Below are positions 48,543-58,283 of a stretch of 64,000 nt of DNA, piece by piece. The position numbers and the translations under genes were made by a program. The notes under the pieces were generated by a model. It saw only the letters and a list, made by a program, of their open reading frames with translations. It searched no databases and was not told the origin of the DNA. Source of the stretch: Bacillota bacterium (GTDB lineage: Bacteria; Armatimonadota; HRBIN16); contig JAIMBJ010000001.1 of assembly GCA_023511455.1 (NCBI GenBank), positions 224,340-288,339 of the forward strand, in the 5' to 3' direction. Position 1 is the first letter of the stretch. Each line of letters begins with the position of its first letter.

Positions 48543-49827
48543 ATCCCGCTCGCGTCTTGTTTCTTTCGAGGCCAGATGGATTACACAGACCCGGATGCAG
48601 CCCCACAACGCACAAATATACCCAATACAAGGTGTGGAACCCCCATCGTGTCCACGAACCTTCTACCATCTGGTATGCAAACATCCCTAACAGTAATGCT
48701 ACAAGCGTTCTTTGGTGCATAGTTTTTGACATGCTCATCGTCTCCTTGCCATATCGCTGCAGGAGGAGCAGGTTCATGAACGGCAACATCCAGACCACAA
48801 ACAACATCATGTATCCAACTATCCCGATTTCGCTCAACACGATAAGATGTCCGTTGTGGCCAGATATCTCAAACCCTTGTACTTGCAAGATTTCCTCTTG
48901 TGACACACCAAACCCCACTCCTGTCCATACACGTTCCGTGAAAGATTGCCACAGATATGCCCATAATATGTTTCTCATATTAAGACCTGCCTCGATACGA
49001 ACAGATTGCTTCAGAATACTGTCGTCGCTAAGCCGCTGGGCACCTATGATGGTTATTGCTGACACTACGAACAACAAGATGAACATATGTCTCCTCTTTG
49101 AGTGTAGCAGTAAATACAGAGAGAGCGATATGATCAACGTTGCAATACCCGCTCGTGAAAAAGTTAGAAGCAAGGCTCCCGTCAACAAGAAAGAAGAAAT
49201 CACGAAAACTCTAGTTCCTATTCGTTTTGCATCGTGGAGATACACACCCAGTACAATGGCATGGCTACACCACAGAGCAAGAGTGTTTGCGTTGCCAGCG
49301 AGCGAGCTGATGCGGAAGAAAGGTGGCAACCCAATCAGCTGCTGGGATAAAGTAATCGGACCAACAGATAGCGATTGTATCAACGAGCCATCTTGCCTGG
49401 ACGTCGTGCCAAAGACATACAATACCAGCCCTATTGCAGCAAGCAGCAAACCGAACGCCCATATGCCCAACGAGAGGCGGATGAAGGTTTCGGCAGGTTT
49501 AGTATCCGACCACGCTAAAAGCGCAACTAGTAGTGATGGAACCCAGATCATCAAAGACCTTTGAGCAACCAGTCGTGGAGAATTACTCCAAAAACCAGAA
49601 AGTAATGAAAAGAGGAAAGCACAGAGTAGAAGGATAGTAACCACAAGGATTGGCCAGAAGGGTCTTCCTAAATGTAGTCTGATTGGCCAAGCGATGAAAG
49701 GCACTACAAATTGTAAAGCAAGTGCGATGTAGGGGGCTCCAGGAATGAGCAAGGTCATATTCGGTCCCTTGACCTGCAATATAGCGGTAGCTAGTAGTAT
49801 AATAAGAATAGCGAAGCCAGCCGACAA
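48532..49827 (-). CDS. O-antigen ligase/polymerase-like membrane protein (Wzy/WaaL)
   Basis: A 431 aa protein with 10-12 hydrophobic segments and a large periplasmic loop (about 265-335) followed by GFEISGHNGHLIVLSEIGIVGY, the conserved His region of the Wzy_C (O-antigen ligase) family. Its base composition is clearly poorer in GC (a sample at 49081-49140 is 40% GC) than the rest of the operon, as is common for Wzy genes acquired by transfer. Confidence 0.85.
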   Translation of the reverse strand: MSAGFAILIILLATAILQVKGPNMTLLIPGAPYIALALQFVVPFIAWPIRLHLGRPFWPILVVTILLLCAFLFSLLSGFWSNSPRLVAQRSLMIWVPSLLVALLAWSDTKPAETFIRLSLGIWAFGLLLAAIGLVLYVFGTTSRQDGSLIQSLSVGPITLSQQLIGLPPFFRISSLAGNANTLALWCSHAIVLGVYLHDAKRIGTRVFVISSFLLTGALLLTFSRAGIATLIISLSLYLLLHSKRRHMFILLFVVSAITIIGAQRLSDDSILKQSVRIEAGLNMRNILWAYLWQSFTERVWTGVGFGVSQEEILQVQGFEISGHNGHLIVLSEIGIVGYMMLFVVWMLPFMNLLLLQRYGKETMSMSKTMHQRTLVALLLGMFAYQMVEGSWTRWGFHTLYWVYLCVVGLHPGLCNPSGLERNKTRAGYVV

Positions 49828-49851
49828 CTCAAGCCTTTGACCTCCTCTGCA

Positions 49852-50946
49852 TCACAGTCCGATGGTCTCCAAATACTGGGTGACGATGTTGTCAATATGG
49901 AATTTTTCCTTAGGAAAATCCGTAACTCTCTGGGATGAAAGTGTATCACATATAGCCGCTGCCATAGATTCATAGTCCCCTACTTGAACCAGCGCTCCCC
50001 ACTTACCGTCTTCAAGTATTTCTCGGGGACCGTTACGGCAGTCGGTAGATACCACTGGTGTACCACAAGCCAGAGCCTCGCCCAGCACTACACTGAATCC
50101 TTCCCACCTTGAGGACAGCACGAAGACCGCCGCTCGCTTCAGGTACGGGTATGGGTTCTGGACAAAGCCGGGTAGTGCGAAGTCTTGCCCGATACCCAAC
50201 TGTGCTGCGAGACGCTCTAGATCTGCGCGCAATTCACCTTCCCCAAGGATCACTAACCTCGCTGGTTGTTGATCGCGCACCAGCGCAAAGGCTCGAAGCA
50301 AAGTGGGAAAGTCTTTGGCAATGGTCAACCGACCTGCACCTAGAATGACCGGTGGTTGCCCAGGCTGGAACCAGGGGTGGTCTAATGGCTCCTCTGATTT
50401 GCGGAGCATGTCAGGCGTGACAATAGGGTTGTAGATGACCCTGACCTTGTCCGCTGGCACGCCTACCCAGTGTATCAGATCGTTGGCAACTCCTTTCGAG
50501 ACCGCCACCACCGCATGAGCCCAGGGGTAGAACGGCTTCACCCAGTAGCGCATCAGACGGGCTCGCAGGGTTTTTGCCCACGCACTGGATTCGCTGGGGG
50601 TGCTGTGTACGGTGACCACCACGCGCGTTGGCACTCGCGCCAGTTTTTGCGCCCAGATCGCCACCACATTTGCGTGGTCTAGCGCGGAGAGCAGCACAAC
50701 TGGTCGCACCTTTCTCAGATAGCGCACCAAAGCAGGCAAACTCCGTAACACGCGCGGGGCGCCGAGGTCTATTATCTGAAGAGTGTTGGGCACGATGGGC
50801 AGGTAGGGTCCTTCCGCGCGCGCCAGCACGAGATGTACGTCTACGCCGCGCTGAGCGAAGCCCTGCCCCAAGTGCAGGAACACTTTCTGGGCACCTCCGC
50901 CAGCCAGCGAGGGCAAGAACAGAGCTATCGTAGGGCGCGCGGTCAT
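49852..50946 (-). CDS. Glycosyltransferase family 4, no. 3
   Basis: A 364 aa GT-B enzyme with LPSLAGGGAQKVFLHLGQGF, VVVTVHSTPS, GAGRLTIAKDFPTLLRAFAL and SSRWEGFSVVLGEALACGTPVV. The ATG at 50946 has GGAGG 7 nt upstream and overlaps the deacetylase stop (ATGA). The last 70 codons drift to lower GC toward the Wzy-like gene. Confidence 0.92.
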   Translation of the reverse strand: MTARPTIALFLPSLAGGGAQKVFLHLGQGFAQRGVDVHLVLARAEGPYLPIVPNTLQIIDLGAPRVLRSLPALVRYLRKVRPVVLLSALDHANVVAIWAQKLARVPTRVVVTVHSTPSESSAWAKTLRARLMRYWVKPFYPWAHAVVAVSKGVANDLIHWVGVPADKVRVIYNPIVTPDMLRKSEEPLDHPWFQPGQPPVILGAGRLTIAKDFPTLLRAFALVRDQQPARLVILGEGELRADLERLAAQLGIGQDFALPGFVQNPYPYLKRAAVFVLSSRWEGFSVVLGEALACGTPVVSTDCRNGPREILEDGKWGALVQVGDYESMAAAICDTLSSQRVTDFPKEKFHIDNIVTQYLETIGL

Positions 50947-51719
50947 AGCATTGCCTCCGACCTGGCGGCGAGCGCTGCTTTCGCAGCCAGTTTTGCACGA
51001 AGCGCCAGCCGCCATAAGCGCGCAAACAGGACGTCGATCGGTCGGGAACCGCGGTTCCGGTAGGTGTCTACTATATCCCGCAAGCTTGTGGTAAACTGGG
51101 CAAAGCGCTGAATGTCTACAATCAGTCGTCGCAGGTCACGCGCACCGAGCCGGTTGTGATGGAAACAGACGGTCCATACGCCAAGGGGTGCCGGGCGGAA
51201 CTTCCACATCTGCTGCGGTACCCACAACATGCCCCGATGCACGCGCGGGTAGAGAAAGAAACCGTCGCTGATAACGGTGATACCCAGTTCCTGCAGCACC
51301 AGCAGGGTGTTGTGGTCGAAGCTGTGCCCTGGTGCCACGAACGCCTCCGGACGGATGCCGTGGGAGTGAAAGACCTCCACCGCCCGCAGCAGTTTCTCGC
51401 GCTGCCGATCGAAAGGCAGTCCAGCAAACTCACTCCGGGCGTTGATGCCCAGCAGTCCCGCCTCCGTCGTTTCGTAGAGGTGCTGGTAACCGTGCATGGC
51501 GATACTCCAGCCAGCCGCCTGTTTTTCGCGCACCCATACCCAGAAATCAGCCCGAGGCGGCTCCACCTGCAGCTTAGGGTCGCGGTTTTCCGGGACCACT
51601 GCCAGGATGGGCTGGACCCCGCAGGCATGAAGCACTTCCTCGATCGGCGCCCACAGGCTCCAGTTCATCGTGGGACAGATGTCATCAAACCGCACCAGAT
51701 ACCTTGCACGCATACTCAC
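50943..51719 (-). CDS. Polysaccharide deacetylase-like protein (DUF2334-type)
   Basis: A 258 aa protein with the NodB-like fold: FDDICPTMNW with the metal-binding Asp pair, SIAMHGYQHLYETTE with the two His ligands, and FVAPGHSFDHNTL, typical of DUF2334 proteins. It may remove acetyl groups from a lipid-linked sugar. Start is GTG 51719 (GTGA overlap with the methyltransferase stop) or ATG 51713. Confidence 0.82.
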   Translation of the reverse strand: MSMRARYLVRFDDICPTMNWSLWAPIEEVLHACGVQPILAVVPENRDPKLQVEPPRADFWVWVREKQAAGWSIAMHGYQHLYETTEAGLLGINARSEFAGLPFDRQREKLLRAVEVFHSHGIRPEAFVAPGHSFDHNTLLVLQELGITVISDGFFLYPRVHRGMLWVPQQMWKFRPAPLGVWTVCFHHNRLGARDLRRLIVDIQRFAQFTTSLRDIVDTYRNRGSRPIDVLFARLWRLALRAKLAAKAALAARSEAML

Positions 51720-52384
51720 TTCGCTTTCCGAAAAAAGACCCTATCGAGCGTTGCCTCTTCATAGTCTACCAAAATCCGTTCCAGTGGGTACTTTAGAAGC
51801 AGTTGTGCAATCCGTCCACGGGGTGGATGTGGGTGTCCGATTTTGATACCTGTACGCTCATTGAGCCACGTTTGCAACCGATTTCTCATGGATAGCTGCT
51901 CGCGACGAAACAACGAGTTGTTTGCTTCGATATAGCCGCAACCGCCCGGTTTTACCATGTCATAAATCACCCTGACAAAGGACTTGTCCGACCAGCCGTA
52001 GCAAAAACAGATGCGGTTGAAGACAAGATCAAACTGCTTCCCAAGCCGTCTGGGCGCTTCGTCCAAGTAGCCCAGCAGAAACTCGATATCCACTGCGTGC
52101 TCCTCTGCTTTCTGTTGTGCAATCTGCTGATAGTTGCGTGAAATGTCGTACCACGTGACGCTGGCACCTCTGCGTGCAAAAGCCACGGCGTACTGCCCCG
52201 GACCTCCCCCGAGGTCAAGCACACTCTTGCCCGCCCAGCTGCCCACCCATGTTTCCAGAATATCGACCAGTTGATTATCGACTTTCTGCCACTCAATCTC
52301 TGCATATCGCTGCGCATACTGCGCTGGCACAGGGTCCCAGCCGCGCTCTGGGAGATGGAGCATAGCATGAATACGATTAATCAT
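51716..52384 (-). CDS. Class I SAM-dependent methyltransferase
   Basis: A 222 aa methyltransferase with motif I VLDLGGGPGQYAVAFA, the acidic post-II residue in VTWYDIS and a DLVFNRICFCYGW motif IV region. Probably decorates the polysaccharide or its precursors. It starts 1 nt after the flippase gene stop. Confidence 0.85.
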   Translation of the reverse strand: MINRIHAMLHLPERGWDPVPAQYAQRYAEIEWQKVDNQLVDILETWVGSWAGKSVLDLGGGPGQYAVAFARRGASVTWYDISRNYQQIAQQKAEEHAVDIEFLLGYLDEAPRRLGKQFDLVFNRICFCYGWSDKSFVRVIYDMVKPGGCGYIEANNSLFRREQLSMRNRLQTWLNERTGIKIGHPHPPRGRIAQLLLKYPLERILVDYEEATLDRVFFRKAK

Positions 52385-52385
52385 G

Positions 52386-53813
52386 TCAGTCGCGTCTGCC
52401 TCCTACAGCAAAGGGAAAGCGATGTTGCCAATGTGTATGCAATAGAAACAATGTGATGCAGTAAATCAAGACCACGCTAACTAAGTGGGCAATAACGCTC
52501 CACGGTGTCTCGCCAGTAGGCACAAGGTACCAGCATAACACCATGGCGGCGGCTGCGAGCAGGACGTGCCCCGCGCCTTTCCAGCTCATGGGCACAGTGA
52601 AGACTCTTCGTCCCAGCAATACGCTGAGGAGGAGTGCTACCGCGTAGGCAGCAATCGTCGCCCAGGCAGCACCGAGAATACCAGCGCGCGGGATTAACAC
52701 CACGTTGAACACAAAATTCACCACCGCCGATGAGCCGACCACCCACAGCTGTCCTGTGGTTTGCTTTCCGAGTTGAAACGCGAGGTCAAAGTAGTAAGAG
52801 CGCACACCTGCCAGCAGAGTAGCAGCTGCAATCCACGGAATGACGGTTAATCCTGCCTCCCGGAACGACTTGCCAAGCACGACCGATGCTATTTGTGGCG
52901 CGAAGAGGGCCATGCCAAGCGTGGCGGGAACGCCAGCTGCCAGAAGGAGCCACAGGTTTCGTACAAGCTGTATACGTGCCGCTTCGGCACCGGATTGCTC
53001 CAGAGCGGCTACCACCAGCGGATAAGCTGCCAAGTTGATAATCATCATCAGCATGATCAAGAACTGAGAGACCATATCGTAGCTTGCGGCGTAAATGCCT
53101 GCCGCCTGCTCTCCAAGATAGTAGGCGATGAGGAACCGATCGGAGGAGCTGATGACGTAACTGAGCGCGAGAGTTGCCGCAAGGGGCAACCCGTAGCGAA
53201 GCAGTTGCCGCAGTACAGGGGTGATCAGGCGCACCCGGCACGCTTTCCAGCCCAGCGTTTGCAGGGTCATCCCCCCCAGAAGGTATCCGGTTGCCAATCC
53301 CAGGAGCGGTGCGAATGCTCCCAGTTGCCAGGCGATGAGAGCAGTGCCCAGCGTAATTGCAGAAACTGCTCTGAGCCCGGCTGCTATGCCGTACCGTGCG
53401 GGTTGCAGCTTCGCACGAGCCAGCTCGAGGTTCATTTCAAACCAGGCTTGCAGCCACAGCAGGGGAAGCGCGATGAGCACAAGCCATCTTTGTTCCTGCG
53501 GTACGAAAACCAGTATGCCTGTTGTTCCCACCAGAGCAGTGAACCCCACTATTGCCCAGTAGGTCGCCTTCACTGTGCTGAGAAGGTCGCTAGTTGCGAA
53601 TTCAGAAGAGGGCACGAACCGTAGCAGGGAGAGGTTTATCCATTGAAAGCAAAGCACACTGGTAAACCCGACCGCGGCGATGACCAGCACATATTGCCCG
53701 TACTCTTGCGGGGAAAGCAGACGAGTGTAGATAGCGATAGCCAGGAAGTTAATTGCTCCCGGCACCCCGCGGGCAATGAGATAAATCGCGCTATGACGCA
53801 ACAGAGTGTGCAT
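52386..53813 (-). CDS. Polysaccharide flippase (Wzx/MATE-like)
   Basis: A 475 aa protein with 12-14 membrane helices and the typical start LIARGVPGAINFLAIAIYTRLLSPQEYGQYVLV of RfbX/Wzx flippases. It should move lipid-linked repeat units across the inner membrane. Start at 53813, 7 nt after the Wzz-like stop region. Confidence 0.9.
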   Translation of the reverse strand: MHTLLRHSAIYLIARGVPGAINFLAIAIYTRLLSPQEYGQYVLVIAAVGFTSVLCFQWINLSLLRFVPSSEFATSDLLSTVKATYWAIVGFTALVGTTGILVFVPQEQRWLVLIALPLLWLQAWFEMNLELARAKLQPARYGIAAGLRAVSAITLGTALIAWQLGAFAPLLGLATGYLLGGMTLQTLGWKACRVRLITPVLRQLLRYGLPLAATLALSYVISSSDRFLIAYYLGEQAAGIYAASYDMVSQFLIMLMMIINLAAYPLVVAALEQSGAEAARIQLVRNLWLLLAAGVPATLGMALFAPQIASVVLGKSFREAGLTVIPWIAAATLLAGVRSYYFDLAFQLGKQTTGQLWVVGSSAVVNFVFNVVLIPRAGILGAAWATIAAYAVALLLSVLLGRRVFTVPMSWKGAGHVLLAAAAMVLCWYLVPTGETPWSVIAHLVSVVLIYCITLFLLHTHWQHRFPFAVGGRRD

Positions 53814-53820
53814 CAGCCCA

Positions 53821-55155
53821 TCACTGCCGTCGTTCACCACGGGGAAGGGTAAGCACAACGAGCAAAACGCCCAATATCCATCCACCTGCCAGCGCGAGCG
53901 CGATGTTGAGCTTCCACCGCTTATTCACCGGTTCTTCCTTCAAGCGTCCGTCTTCCAGCACCTCCCAGCGGTTGGGGTCGCGAGACATCTCCATGCGCGC
54001 TTGCTCCAAAGCCACGCGCAGCTGCTGCACCAACTCGTTCAAGGTAGACACTTCACGGGCTAAACGCTGCATCTGCAGGGTATCCTCTGGCGCACGCGCT
54101 GCTAATTGTTGCAGGGCATTGACCTGCGCTTCCAGCCCCACCCGCTGCAGTTCCAGTGGAGCCAGATTGGGGTCCACGTTCATATTCACCGCCTTCAAGT
54201 AGTTCTCAATCTCTCTGCGCAGCTGCTGGCGGGTCAGTTCGATCTCTCTCCTCAACTTCACGACATTCGGCGCATCGGGACCATAGGTCAGTTCGGCAAC
54301 GCGAAGTTCGTATTCCAGTTCGGTGAGTTTCGCCCGCCATGGTGCAGCGGGCGGAAGGTCCGCAGGCAGTTCTGTCGCTGATTGTGCCACGCGCTGTGCC
54401 GCCTCGCGCGCGGCGGCGATTTGTTGCTGTACCTGATTCAGCTGCAATCGTGCAGAGTTTAACTGCTGCAGGTAGGCTGTGTCAAATCCTGATGCCCCGC
54501 CAGACACACGTAGCGAAGGCAGCCCGGCTATTCCTCGCGTTGGTACAGAAGTGCCCGCTGACGAAGGTGCACCGCCTTCCCCGACCATCCGACGCTGGAA
54601 CTCCAGCAGCCGAGTTTCTGCTTCGCGGAGTTGTTTCGTGCGCGAAGACAGCTCTCTCTCCAGAAACTCCACCTGATTGCGCACTATCGGCAGGTTCAGT
54701 TCTTTGTTCAGCTGAGCCAGCGAGCGGATATAGAGCCGTGCCACCTTCTGCGCCGTGGCGGGGTCCTCATGCCTGACCAACACGGTGATGAGGCTTGCCT
54801 GCGCATCGTCTTTGACGGTCGTCATGGACTGTAACTTCTTCGCTTTGATGCCCGTTTCCTGCGAAATCATCTCTCGCAGGCGCGCGCTCTCCAGCACCGC
54901 GCGATACATCTTCAACGGCGCTGTGCCACCGGATGGCAGGCTAATACCAAACGACTGCGCAATCCCCGCGAGGGGAGACGCTCCACCCGCTGGGAATAGC
55001 AGAGTCGAGGATGCTTCGTACACCGGTTTGGGCAGCCATGTCGCCAGCACGCCGATAAGAACACAAAGCAGAGTGACCGTTGCCACTGTCCACTTGCGCT
55101 GCCAGATAATGCCGAGCAGGTCGGGTAGGGTGATCTCCTCTTCTTCCACCGCCAT
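53821..55155 (-). CDS. Wzz/GumC-type chain-length determinant
   Basis: A 444 aa inner-membrane protein with two membrane helices (about 24-42 and 415-437) bracketing a long periplasmic region rich in coiled coil (about 160-200, 225-260, 285-320, 335-385). The first part has the Wzz fold with PVYEASSTLLF. No C-terminal kinase domain is present, so it is a two-helix GumC-like co-polymerase. First gene of the operon. Confidence 0.9.
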   Translation of the reverse strand: MAVEEEEITLPDLLGIIWQRKWTVATVTLLCVLIGVLATWLPKPVYEASSTLLFPAGGASPLAGIAQSFGISLPSGGTAPLKMYRAVLESARLREMISQETGIKAKKLQSMTTVKDDAQASLITVLVRHEDPATAQKVARLYIRSLAQLNKELNLPIVRNQVEFLERELSSRTKQLREAETRLLEFQRRMVGEGGAPSSAGTSVPTRGIAGLPSLRVSGGASGFDTAYLQQLNSARLQLNQVQQQIAAAREAAQRVAQSATELPADLPPAAPWRAKLTELEYELRVAELTYGPDAPNVVKLRREIELTRQQLRREIENYLKAVNMNVDPNLAPLELQRVGLEAQVNALQQLAARAPEDTLQMQRLAREVSTLNELVQQLRVALEQARMEMSRDPNRWEVLEDGRLKEEPVNKRWKLNIALALAGGWILGVLLVVLTLPRGERRQ

Positions 55156-55193
55156 GCGGAACCTTGTGCTCCCGTAGAATTTGCCTGCTTGTT

Positions 55194-55222
55194 ATTCTAA
55201 CAGGTTCAAGCGAGAGCGTCAA
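55194..55222 (-). promoter_or_regulatory. Promoter of the polysaccharide operon
   Basis: On the minus strand TTGACG (55222-55217) and TAGAAT (55199-55194) with a 17 nt spacer. The start near 55187 gives a leader of about 32 nt. Confidence 0.8.
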
Positions 55223-55276
55223 GAAGGGGTTTGCCAGGTCCGATGGCGAATTTGGTGAATGAAAGGAGTGGGTAGG

Positions 55277-55975
55277 ATGCCTGAGCAAATAGAAGTTCGT
55301 ACCGTGCAATTCAAAAGCAATGGAGACACCGTTCGGGCGTATCTGGCAGCTCCGAAGCGCAGGGAACCGGTTCCGGGCTTGCTGGTGATACATGAGTGGT
55401 GGGGGCTAAACGATTGGGTGAAGCAGCAGGCGGATGCTCTGGCGAAGGAGGGGTACGTGGCGCTGGCGGTAGACCTGTATCGTGGCAGGGTGACCACCGA
55501 GGTTATGGAGGCGCACGAGCTGAGCCGCGGGCTGCCGGAGGACCGCGCCCTTCGCGACCTCCAGGCAGGCTTTCAGTATTTGCGCCGCCTGCCACAGACG
55601 CGCAGAAAGCGTCTGGGAGTCATCGGCTGGTGCATGGGAGGCAGCTGGGCGCTGACGCTGGCAATAAACCAGCCGCAGCTGGGCGCGTGTGTCATCTATT
55701 ACGGTCGGTTACTGACCGATGAAGCCGCGTTGCAGCGCATCACCTGTCCGGTACTCGGCATTTTCGGCGACCGCGACCGCGGCATTCCGGTGGAGCTCGT
55801 ACGCGCGTTTGAAAGTGAGATGCGCCGCCTGCGCAAGAGGGTGGACATCCACGTGTTCCCTAATGCCGGACACGCTTTCGCCAACCCCAACAACCAGCAG
55901 GGTTACAACCGTGAGGCTGCAGAGAAAGCATGGCAAATCACTCTGCAGTTCTTGCAGCGTACGCTGGGGAGGTAG
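55277..55975 (+). CDS. Dienelactone hydrolase family protein
   Basis: A 232 aa alpha/beta hydrolase with a cysteine nucleophile: Cys119 in GWCMGGSW, Asp165 or 167 in GDRDRG, His199 in NAGHAF, and Glu40 in HEWWG, as in dienelactone hydrolase. No aromatic-degradation genes are nearby, so the substrate is unknown. The start at 55277 is used because AGGAG lies upstream; the ATG at 55259 would sit before that site. Confidence 0.9.
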   Translation: MPEQIEVRTVQFKSNGDTVRAYLAAPKRREPVPGLLVIHEWWGLNDWVKQQADALAKEGYVALAVDLYRGRVTTEVMEAHELSRGLPEDRALRDLQAGFQYLRRLPQTRRKRLGVIGWCMGGSWALTLAINQPQLGACVIYYGRLLTDEAALQRITCPVLGIFGDRDRGIPVELVRAFESEMRRLRKRVDIHVFPNAGHAFANPNNQQGYNREAAEKAWQITLQFLQRTLGR

Positions 55976-55976
55976 A

Positions 55977-56210
55977 CTAATCGTTCTCTGGGGGCAGGTT
56001 CAATCGCCATCGCCGCGGCGCCAGGATGACCAGCGTACCGTTTTGCAGCCAGCGATTCCAGCGCAGATGCGCCAGACGGTTCAGCACCTGCTCCTCTTCC
56101 GGATCGCGGGGACGGGTGCGGGGCATGCGTTTCAGCGCGCCACGTTGCATCATCTCGATGAATATCTGCCGCTTCTGCGCCTGCAGGTCACTCAGCTTCA
56201 TACGCCGCAT
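55977..56210 (-). CDS. 77 aa hypothetical partner of the nucleotidyltransferase
   Basis: A small basic protein (KRQIFIEMMQRGAL..., Trp-rich WNRWLQNGTLVIL) of unknown family. ATG 56210 has GGAGGTG 10 nt upstream inside the preceding gene, which it overlaps by 23 nt in another frame. Overlap with a nucleotidyltransferase-fold gene recalls toxin-antitoxin layouts but there is no direct sign of that. Confidence 0.55.
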   Translation of the reverse strand: MRRMKLSDLQAQKRQIFIEMMQRGALKRMPRTRPRDPEEEQVLNRLAHLRWNRWLQNGTLVILAPRRWRLNLPPEND

Positions 56211-56736
56211 CGTCCCGTTGCACCTCCTGCCAGAGTGCTTCCAGCATCTGCACGGTTCCCTCCTCACGGGCACGTCGCCACAAGTAGTCCCAGTCTAATC
56301 GAGTGGCGTGGTTACGTAGCAGGTTCTTCGCCCATCTCGCATCTTCGGAAGACTGCCAGTGAACCGCCGCGTTTAGACGGTCTATCAGCAGGTCTTCAAC
56401 GCCGATGCAATACACAACTTCGCCGTCTGCAATCTCCAGCTCCAGTAACCGACCGTAATCGCCAGCCAAATCTGTGTCAGGTATCTCTACGGCGATTTCC
56501 CACTGAGCATGAAACCAGTGCCGTCCGTGTGGTTGAAAGCCCATCTCGTGAAGCGCATGTACAGCCACATCTCTATTGGCAACTACAATGTCCATGTCTC
56601 CGGTCGCGTACGCCCCAGCAGTGTACACCTCAAGCGCGGTTCCACCCACCAGCACAGGACGTATCCCGTATTCCTGCAGCTGCCGTGTCAATTGTGCCAG
56701 GATTTGCAGCTTTTTGAGGAGAGTCGCTTCGGGCAT
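56188..56736 (-). CDS. Nucleotidyltransferase-fold protein (DUF6036/AbiEii-like)
   Basis: A 182 aa protein with the polymerase-beta-like nucleotidyltransferase core: VLVGGTALEVYT near 29-40 and the metal-binding GDMDIVV near 46-52, followed by VEDLLIDRLNAAVHW, typical of DUF6036/AbiEii-type proteins. Members may act as toxins or tRNA/protein modifiers. No HTH antitoxin of the AbiEi kind is adjacent; a small gene overlaps its end. Confidence 0.72.
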   Translation of the reverse strand: MPEATLLKKLQILAQLTRQLQEYGIRPVLVGGTALEVYTAGAYATGDMDIVVANRDVAVHALHEMGFQPHGRHWFHAQWEIAVEIPDTDLAGDYGRLLELEIADGEVVYCIGVEDLLIDRLNAAVHWQSSEDARWAKNLLRNHATRLDWDYLWRRAREEGTVQMLEALWQEVQRDDAAYEAE

Positions 56737-56867
56737 GGATGCTCCTTTCCTCGTTTAAGATACACCTTTCTCGCAGGAACGTCAAGGCGGTGTGCAGCTG
56801 CAGGGATACAGGTGTTTCTGGTGGAAGAAACAATCGAGCACGGATTTGTGGAGGAGTAGAGAAGGAT

Positions 56868-58262
56868 ATGTTGCGGATAGAGCAGGGGGCGACCGATTAT
56901 CAGGTCTTCCAGCGCGGTACGAATGACGAGGCTGTTGTGGCTATCACCGGCGCCTGCGCGCCAGAGGCATCGGATGTGGTGGAAGCACAAATCGTGCAGG
57001 GCGAGAGCCTGTTGCACGACTGGAGTGCGTGCGGACAAGCGGAAGGTCCGCGATGGCAAGCATCGGTGCAGTTGAAGACAGGCGGACCCTATACCCTGCG
57101 CTTTCGCCTGCGTCACCAGCCGCAGCAAACTGCCGAAGTCAAGGAACTGCTGGTGGGCGACCTGTGGGTGCTTGCGGGGCAGTCGAATATGGAAGGGGTC
57201 GGCGATTTGATAGATGTGGAGCAACCCCACCCGCTGGTGCACAGCTACACCATGGCGGAAAGCTGGGAAGCGGCGCGGGAACCGCTTCACTGGCTGTGCT
57301 GTTCCATAGACCCGGTGCATCATCCGGAAGGCGTACCGCCTACTTCCGAAATGCACGCCGAGTGGCACCGCACCCGCAGCAAGGGCGCAGGACTGGGTTT
57401 ACCGTTTGCGAAAGCGATGGTGGAAGCCACCGGTGTGCCAGTAGGGCTGGTTCCCTGTGCGCATGGCGGCACGTCTATGTCGCAATGGAGCCCGGACCTG
57501 GCGCATCTGGGCGGAGGGTCGCTGTACGGTTCGATGCTGCGGCGAGTCAAGGCGGTAGGGGGTAAAGTGAAGGGGCTGCTGTGGTATCAGGGGGAAAGCG
57601 ACGCCAACCCCAACGATGTCCCTCTTTTCGCGGAGCGGTTCACCCGCATCGTGGAAAGCGTTCGCGCCGATTTTGGCGACCCCAACCTGTCCTTCTATAC
57701 GGTGCAAATCGGGCGGTTTGTCGTCGCCATGCCCCTAGAGGGGGAGCTCGCGTGGAATCAGGCACAAGACGTACAGCGCAGGCTCGCAGAGGAGATACCG
57801 AATACCGCCGTGGTGGCGTCGGTAGACCTGGAACTGGACGACCTGATACATATCGGCACGCAGGGTCTGAAGCGTCTCGGCAGGCGTCTGGCACATATCG
57901 CCCTGAGGGAACTGTTCGGGCGAAGCGACATTCAGAAGGGACCTCGCCTGATAGGGGCTTTTGTGGACAATCCGGAAGGCACTCGCATCCGCGTGCGCTT
58001 TGCGGACGTGAACGGCAAACTCACCGCGCCCGGACGGGTGACGGGCTTCTCCATCCGCACCGAAGAAAACCATCCATACCGTATCATTTACAAGATGGAG
58101 GTGGACAAAGCTTCGCCGACGGACATCCTGCTGCATCTGACCGAGCCCTGTCCGCAGAACGCTTATCTGTGGTACGGCTTTGGCATCGACCCATACTGCA
58201 ATGTGGTCGATGAGGCGGACATGGCAGTGCCGGTGTTCGGTCCTGTGTCTATTCAGCGTTAG
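56868..58262 (+). CDS. SASA-family carbohydrate esterase (sialate O-acetylesterase-like)
   Basis: A 464 aa SGNH-type esterase: block I AGQSNMEG with the catalytic Ser near residue 105, LVPCAHGGTSMSQWSP, and the GLLWYQGESDA block. The sequence IHIGTQGLKRLG carries the catalytic His. No signal peptide is seen from the start at 56868 (GGAGGAG upstream). The family deacetylates sugars; true sialic acid activity is not implied. Confidence 0.82.
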   Translation: MLRIEQGATDYQVFQRGTNDEAVVAITGACAPEASDVVEAQIVQGESLLHDWSACGQAEGPRWQASVQLKTGGPYTLRFRLRHQPQQTAEVKELLVGDLWVLAGQSNMEGVGDLIDVEQPHPLVHSYTMAESWEAAREPLHWLCCSIDPVHHPEGVPPTSEMHAEWHRTRSKGAGLGLPFAKAMVEATGVPVGLVPCAHGGTSMSQWSPDLAHLGGGSLYGSMLRRVKAVGGKVKGLLWYQGESDANPNDVPLFAERFTRIVESVRADFGDPNLSFYTVQIGRFVVAMPLEGELAWNQAQDVQRRLAEEIPNTAVVASVDLELDDLIHIGTQGLKRLGRRLAHIALRELFGRSDIQKGPRLIGAFVDNPEGTRIRVRFADVNGKLTAPGRVTGFSIRTEENHPYRIIYKMEVDKASPTDILLHLTEPCPQNAYLWYGFGIDPYCNVVDEADMAVPVFGPVSIQR

Positions 58263-58283
58263 GGAGGAAGGCGCAATAGCCAG

